Assembly (NCBI GenBank): GCA_965242595.1 | Contig: OZ251464.1 | Location: forward strand, 2,542,001-2,606,000 | Direction of reading: 5' to 3' | Length of the DNA stretch: 64,000 bases | DNA from: SP197 sp965242595 | GTDB lineage: Bacteria > Pseudomonadota > Alphaproteobacteria > SP197 | In this document: in pieces, positions 60,242 through 64,000 of the stretch | Position numbering within the stretch: the stretch's first letter is position 1 | How the letters are laid out: each line of letters opens with the position of its first letter | Made by a program: the position numbers and the translations under genes | Notes under the pieces: model-generated | What the model saw: only the letters and a program-made list of their open reading frames with translations | Told to the model about the DNA's origin: nothing | Databases searched by the model: none

Positions 60242-61345
60242 TCAGGCGGCGTGGCGGGCGGAGATCTCGCGCCAGCACGCGGCGGCGGCGGCGCCATCGC
60301 CCGCCTGGCTGGACCAGCCGAAGCTGAAGCGCAGGGCGCGCCGGGCCAGATCGCCCCGGCCCATGGCGGTGGCGACATGGGAGGGCGCCATCTTGCCGGA
60401 GGAACAGGCGGCGCCGGCGCTGATGGAGATGCCGGCGAGGTCGAAGGCGATCACCATGGTTTCGGCATCCAGGGCGGGATGGGCGGCGCACAGCGTGTTG
60501 GCGAGGCGCGGCGCGGCGCCCGCCAGCACCGCGGTTTCCGGCACCGCGGCCAGTATGGCGTCTTGCAGGCTGTCGCGCCAGCGCCCCAGGGCGGCCAGAT
60601 CGTCGCCGGCGGCGGCGGTAGCGGCGGCGGCGAAGGCGGCGATGGCCGGCAGCGGCTCGGTGCCGGCGCGCCGGCCCAGCTCCTGCCCGCCGCCGCGCTG
60701 GCAGGCATCCAGCGCCACCCCGTCGCGGACGATCAGGGCGCCAGCACCTTGCAGCCCGCCCAGCTTGTGGCCGGAAAGCGAGATCAGATCGGCCTCGCGC
60801 CAGGGGCCGTCGCCGCGCCCGGCCGCCTGGACGGCGTCGCAGTGGACCAGGGCGCCATGGCGCCGCGCCAGGGCGATGACCTCGCCCAGGGGCTGGATGG
60901 CGCCGGTTTCGTTGTTGGCCGCCATCGCAGAGACCAGGGCGGGGGCATCGTCTTCGCCCAGCAGCCTTTCCAGGGCGGCCAGATCGATCAGCCCTTCGCC
61001 ATCCACCGGAACGGGGACGATGCCGGCGGTGGCCAGCACGGAGGGATGTTCCACGGCAGAGGCCAGCAGACGGCGGCCGCAGCCGGCCAGCGCCAGATGG
61101 TTGGCCTCGGTGGCGCCGGAGGTGAAGACGACCTCGCGCGGGAGGGCGCCGGCCAGGGCCGCCACCCGGTCGCGGGCGTCTTCCAGCAGCGCCCGCGCCC
61201 GGCGCCCGTCGCCATGGACCGAAGAGGCGTTGCCGGCCACCGCCATCGCCTCTGCCGCCGCCGCCCGCGCCTCGGGGCGCACCGGCGCGCTGGCGTTGTG
61301 GTCGAGATAGACCCTGGCCACGGCGCCCGCCGGCGATCTCAGCAA
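60242..61345 (-). CDS. cysteine desulfurase (NifS family), copy 2
   Basis: A shorter 367-aa paralogue. It has VYLDHNASAPVRPEA, FTSGATEANH, HCDAVQAAGRG, the PLP motif SLSGHKLGGLQG and the Cys loop SAGAACSSGKMAPSHV. N-terminal residues begin MLRSPAGAVARV, overlapping the cysE stop by 7 bp, so it is translated from the same message. Such tandem desulfurase genes are common upstream of suf or isc units in Alphaproteobacteria. The partner proteins are not in this window. Confidence 0.9.
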   Translation of the reverse strand: MLRSPAGAVARVYLDHNASAPVRPEARAAAAEAMAVAGNASSVHGDGRRARALLEDARDRVAALAGALPREVVFTSGATEANHLALAGCGRRLLASAVEHPSVLATAGIVPVPVDGEGLIDLAALERLLGEDDAPALVSAMAANNETGAIQPLGEVIALARRHGALVHCDAVQAAGRGDGPWREADLISLSGHKLGGLQGAGALIVRDGVALDACQRGGGQELGRRAGTEPLPAIAAFAAAATAAAGDDLAALGRWRDSLQDAILAAVPETAVLAGAAPRLANTLCAAHPALDAETMVIAFDLAGISISAGAACSSGKMAPSHVATAMGRGDLARRALRFSFGWSSQAGDGAAAAACWREISARHAA

Positions 61346-62085
61346 TCTGGCGTGCAGCCTGGGACGCGGTCTGGCACGCGGTCGGCGGCCGGTCTCGGGG
61401 CGCCGCGAAGGTCGTGGCCGTCCTCGCCGCGCTCCAGGGCGGCGATGCGCCCTTCCAGGGTGGCGATATGGGCCAGCAGCCCGTCGATGGTTTTGCTCAC
61501 CGGGTCGGGCAGGTCGGGCCGGGCGGCGCCATAGGCGGCGAAGGCCTCGTCCCGTTCCTGGCGGCCGGCGCGGGCCCGGTCCACCACCCGGGCCGGAATG
61601 CCCACCACGGTGGCCCCGGGCGGCACATCCTTCAGCACCACCGCGTTGGACCCCACCAGGGCGCCGGCGCCGATGTTGACCGGCCCCAGAATCTTGGCCC
61701 CGGCGCCCACCACCACATCGTCGCCCAGGGTGGGGTGGCGCTTGCCCTTGTTCCAGCTGGTCCCGCCCAGGGTGACGCCGTGATAGAGGGTGACGTTATC
61801 GCCGATCTCGGCCGTCTCGCCGATCACCACCCCCATGCCGTGATCGATGAACAGGCGCTGGCCGATGCGGGCGGCGGGGTGGATTTCGATGCCGGTGAAA
61901 AAGCGCCCGAGATGGGAGACGAAGCGCCCGGCCAGCTTCAGCCGCCGCCGCCACAGCCCGTGGGCCAGGCGGTAGAACAGCAGGGCGTGAAAGCCCGGAT
62001 AGCACAGCACCACCTCCAGGCGCGAGCGCACCGCCGGATCGCGCCCGAACACGGCGCCGATTTCGTTGCCGATGGAAGCGAACAT
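61339..62085 (-). CDS. cysE: serine O-acetyltransferase
   Basis: Makes O-acetylserine, the precursor of cysteine. The 248-aa protein has an N-terminal helical part and a left-handed beta-helix of hexapeptide repeats (IDHGMGVVIGETAEIGDNVTL, split: IDHGMGVVIGETAEI and GDNVTLYHGVTLGG), then GAGAKILGPVNIG and VPPGATVVGIPARV. The C-terminal tail is longer and charged. ATG 62085 follows a GGGGGGG run. It heads the operon cysE, two desulfurases, ferredoxin, mnmA, so cysteine synthesis is linked to cysteine-sulfur use. Confidence 0.9.
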   Translation of the reverse strand: MFASIGNEIGAVFGRDPAVRSRLEVVLCYPGFHALLFYRLAHGLWRRRLKLAGRFVSHLGRFFTGIEIHPAARIGQRLFIDHGMGVVIGETAEIGDNVTLYHGVTLGGTSWNKGKRHPTLGDDVVVGAGAKILGPVNIGAGALVGSNAVVLKDVPPGATVVGIPARVVDRARAGRQERDEAFAAYGAARPDLPDPVSKTIDGLLAHIATLEGRIAALERGEDGHDLRGAPRPAADRVPDRVPGCTPDC

Positions 62086-62219
62086 CGACCCCCCCTGGCG
62101 CCGCGCCGAAGCCGCCCTGTGCGACGCCCACATGCGACACCCGCACAGGACGCCGTGGGTGGATCGGGTGGCGGCGCGGCACCGCCCCGCTTCACAGATA
62201 GAAAACCCAGCCGCCGCAA

Positions 62220-63218
62220 TCAAGGGGCGCCGCAGGGGGCCAGGCCGCCGGCGCGCCGTTCCTCGCGCGGGCTGTGGCCGAAATATTCGCGATAGCGGCG
62301 GCTGAAATGGGAGGCCGAAACGAAGCCCGCCGCCAGCGCCACCGACAGGATCGAGGCCCGATCCTGCATCAGCATCAGCCGCGCCCGGTGCAGCCGCAGC
62401 TCGCGGTAATAGCGGGAAGGCGTGCGCCCCAGATGCTTCTTGAACAGGCGTTCCAGCTGACGCGGGGAAAGGTCCACGGCGGCGGCGATGCCCGGCAGCG
62501 GCAGGGTTTCTTCCAGATGGGCCTCCATGGCGCCGATGGCGGCCAGCAGCTTGGGCTCGCTGACGCCCAGGCGCGATTGCAGCGCCATGCGCTGATGGTC
62601 GTGGGCCTCGCGGATGCGTTCGTGGATGAATTGTTCGGAAACCTTGCCCGCCAGCTCTGCCCCGTGGCGCAGGGCGATCAGGTGCAGCATCAGGTCCAGC
62701 GCCGCCGTGCCGCCCGAACAGGTGATGCGGTTGCGGTCGATCTCGAACAGATCGTAGCTGACGTCCAGCTGCGGCCAGGCTTCGGTGAAGGCTTCCAGCT
62801 CCTCCCAGTGGATGGTGCAGCGATAGCCGGAAAGCAGGCCCGCCCGCGCCAGCAGATAGCTGCCGGTGCACAGCGCCCCCATGGTGCCGCCATGGCGCGC
62901 CATGCGGCGCAGCCAGGCCATGGTGGGGCGGTCGTCGAAGCGGTGGGCGTCCAGGCCGCCGCACACGAACAGGGTTTCGCAGGCCGCCACCCGATCGATC
63001 GCGGCCTGGGCCATCACATCGAGGCCGTTGCTGGCCCGGACCGGGCCGCCATCGCGGGAGACCAGATGCCAGCGGTAAAGCTGGGTCCCGCTCATGCGGT
63101 TGGCCGAGCGCAGCGGCTCGATGGCGGCCGTGAAGGCCATCATCGAGAAACGGGGCAGCAGCAGGAAGGTGAAGGTCTCCACCACCGTGGCCTCCCCCGG
63201 CCGGGCATGGGCGAGCAT
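62220..63218 (-). CDS. GlxA/GbdR-type AraC family transcriptional regulator
   Basis: A 332-aa protein with an N-terminal DJ-1/PfpI-like domain (about 12-190, FTFLLLPRFSMMAFTAAIEPLRSANR and FVCGGLD, CTGSYLLARAGLLSG) and a C-terminal AraC helix-turn-helix (DLSPRQLERLFKKHLGRTPSRYYRELRL, split: DLSPRQLERLFKKHLGR and TPSRYYREL). The same class includes GbdR, CdhR and ArgR, which sense betaine, carnitine or arginine. It could regulate the amine catabolic genes at 41-51 kb, but the distance makes this inference only. It is a single-gene unit. Confidence 0.87.
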   Translation of the reverse strand: MLAHARPGEATVVETFTFLLLPRFSMMAFTAAIEPLRSANRMSGTQLYRWHLVSRDGGPVRASNGLDVMAQAAIDRVAACETLFVCGGLDAHRFDDRPTMAWLRRMARHGGTMGALCTGSYLLARAGLLSGYRCTIHWEELEAFTEAWPQLDVSYDLFEIDRNRITCSGGTAALDLMLHLIALRHGAELAGKVSEQFIHERIREAHDHQRMALQSRLGVSEPKLLAAIGAMEAHLEETLPLPGIAAAVDLSPRQLERLFKKHLGRTPSRYYRELRLHRARLMLMQDRASILSVALAAGFVSASHFSRRYREYFGHSPREERRAGGLAPCGAP

Positions 63219-63263
63219 GGCGCGGCGGGCGGGGCTGTCAATCGGTGGGCGCCGGGATGCCGC

Positions 63264-64000
63264 TTACGAGCTTTGGGGCGGCGCCAGGCTGCCGGTCTCC
63301 AGGCGCAGGATGGCGGGGGCCGTGGCGCCGCCGCGCAACTCGCCGAAATAGACCGTGACATGCGGGAACGGGATTTCGATTCCCACGGCGTCGAAATGGA
63401 GCTTGACCAGGCGCAGATAATCGCGCCGCACGCCCCATTGATAGCCCGCCAGGGTGGGAACCCGCACCCGCACGGTGACCGACGAATCGCCCAGCTCGTT
63501 GACGCCCAGCACCTCCAGCTCGCCGGCCAGCCGCTGGGCCAGCTCCGGGTCCTGCCGGGCCTGGCGGTCCACCTCGCGCAGCGCCGCGATCACCCGGTCG
63601 GTGTTTTCCTGATAGGCGACGCCGACATCGATCACGGCATAGCCATGATCGCGCATCATGTTGGTAAGCGTGCCGATCTGGCCGAAGGGCACGGTGTGGA
63701 GATAGCCGTCGAGATCGCGCAGGGTGACGGCGCGAATCGAGATGCTTTCCACACCCCCCATCTTGCCGCCGGCGTCGATCCAGTCGCCCACGGAAAGCTG
63801 ATCTTCGAACAGGATGAAGGCGCCGGCGATGACATCCTTCACCAGCGCCTGGGCGCCGAAGCCGATGGCCAGCCCGGCGACGCCGGCACCGGCCAGCAGC
63901 GGGCCGATATCCAGCCCCAGCTCTGCCAGCACGGTCAGCGTGGCGACGGCGGCGATCGCCACCAGCAGCGCGTTGCGGGCCAGCGGCAACAGCGTTTTCA
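63264..64000 (-). CDS. MscS family mechanosensitive ion channel (partial, 5' end beyond right edge)
   Basis: The frame is open to the right edge and contains the MscS core: helix TM3 with LLAGAGVAGLAIGFGAQALVKDVIAGAFILFEDQ (split: LLAGAGVAGLAIGFG and AQALVKDVIAGAFILFEDQ) and the beta domain GDWIDAGGKMGGVESISIRAVTLRDLDG (split: GDWIDAGGKMGGVES and IRAVTLRDLDG). It then has the alpha/beta C-terminal domain with IPFPHVTVYF. The channel opens under membrane tension to relieve osmotic shock. The N-terminal part lies outside this window. Confidence 0.93.
   Translation of the reverse strand, partial: KTLLPLARNALLVAIAAVATLTVLAELGLDIGPLLAGAGVAGLAIGFGAQALVKDVIAGAFILFEDQLSVGDWIDAGGKMGGVESISIRAVTLRDLDGYLHTVPFGQIGTLTNMMRDHGYAVIDVGVAYQENTDRVIAALREVDRQARQDPELAQRLAGELEVLGVNELGDSSVTVRVRVPTLAGYQWGVRRDYLRLVKLHFDAVGIEIPFPHVTVYFGELRGGATAPAILRLETGSLAPPQSS

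Overview
The window looks like a chromosomal segment of a high-G+C Alphaproteobacterium, most likely in or near the Rhodospirillales. The clues are gene content and order: aroK-aroB next to a CBS-domain CorC-type gene, xerD followed by malyl-CoA lyase and accA, an FYDLN-type zinc protein before a tRNA-Ala, and coaBC near a moeB-like gene. Recurrent promoter-like GCTA(G/T)NNTGG boxes also resemble alphaproteobacterial -10 elements. Genes are dense and often overlap as ATGA or GTGA. I see no rRNA, CRISPR array, insertion sequence or integrase.

Layout. 1-5737: CorC-like protein (cut by the left edge), aroB and aroK (minus), then a small membrane protein, a 600-residue exported protein of unknown function and xerD (plus). 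5816-10532: malyl-CoA lyase, accA and, convergent, secA. 10634-19020 (minus): a DinG-like helicase, then a six-gene corrinoid C1-transfer operon (B12-binding protein, DUF1638, Virulence_fact protein, MetF, pterin-binding methyltransferase, RamA-like reactivase). It fits a split cobalamin methionine synthase that lacks only the homocysteine-binding component. 19196-20822: ccmD, ccmE, ctaA. 20832-25555: two tandem NylB-like serine hydrolases, a GlcD-type FAD oxidase and gloB. 25731-26969: a lower-G+C orphan DNA methyltransferase. 27036-29338: pheA, kdsB, FYDLN protein and tRNA-Ala preceded by two tandem hairpin repeats. 29546-33440: amidohydrolase, FitAB/VapBC-type toxin-antitoxin pair, porin, and a truncated sulfotransferase abutting tRNA-Arg(CCT). 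33491-40127: an Opp/Dpp-type ABC importer without a binding protein, DsrE-like protein, MoeB/ThiF and CoaBC.

40273-51985 is an amine-related catabolic block: an amidase, three Rieske oxygenases whose bridging acidic residue is Glu, a trimethylamine/dimethylamine dehydrogenase-type flavoprotein, a DAAO-type oxidase and an aspartoacylase-like hydrolase. Inside it, at 47790-49654, sits a two-gene cassette of clearly lower G+C: an OLD-type ABC ATPase plus a DUF3226 TOPRIM protein. This resembles the PARIS class of anti-phage systems and is the best candidate for an undescribed system here.

51998-64000: NAD kinase, a broken hydroxypyruvate isomerase, an M24 protein with a degenerate metal site, a HAD phosphatase starting in a 15-bp tandem repeat, the glutathione-dependent formaldehyde pair frmA-fghA, tRNA-Met, a sulfur-relay operon (cysE, two cysteine desulfurases, ferredoxin, mnmA), a GlxA/GbdR-type regulator and a partial MscS channel. 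The parts suggest a methylated-amine economy: oxidative demethylation releases formaldehyde, FrmA/FghA detoxify it, and the folate/corrinoid operon handles methyl groups. The link between these loci is inference.
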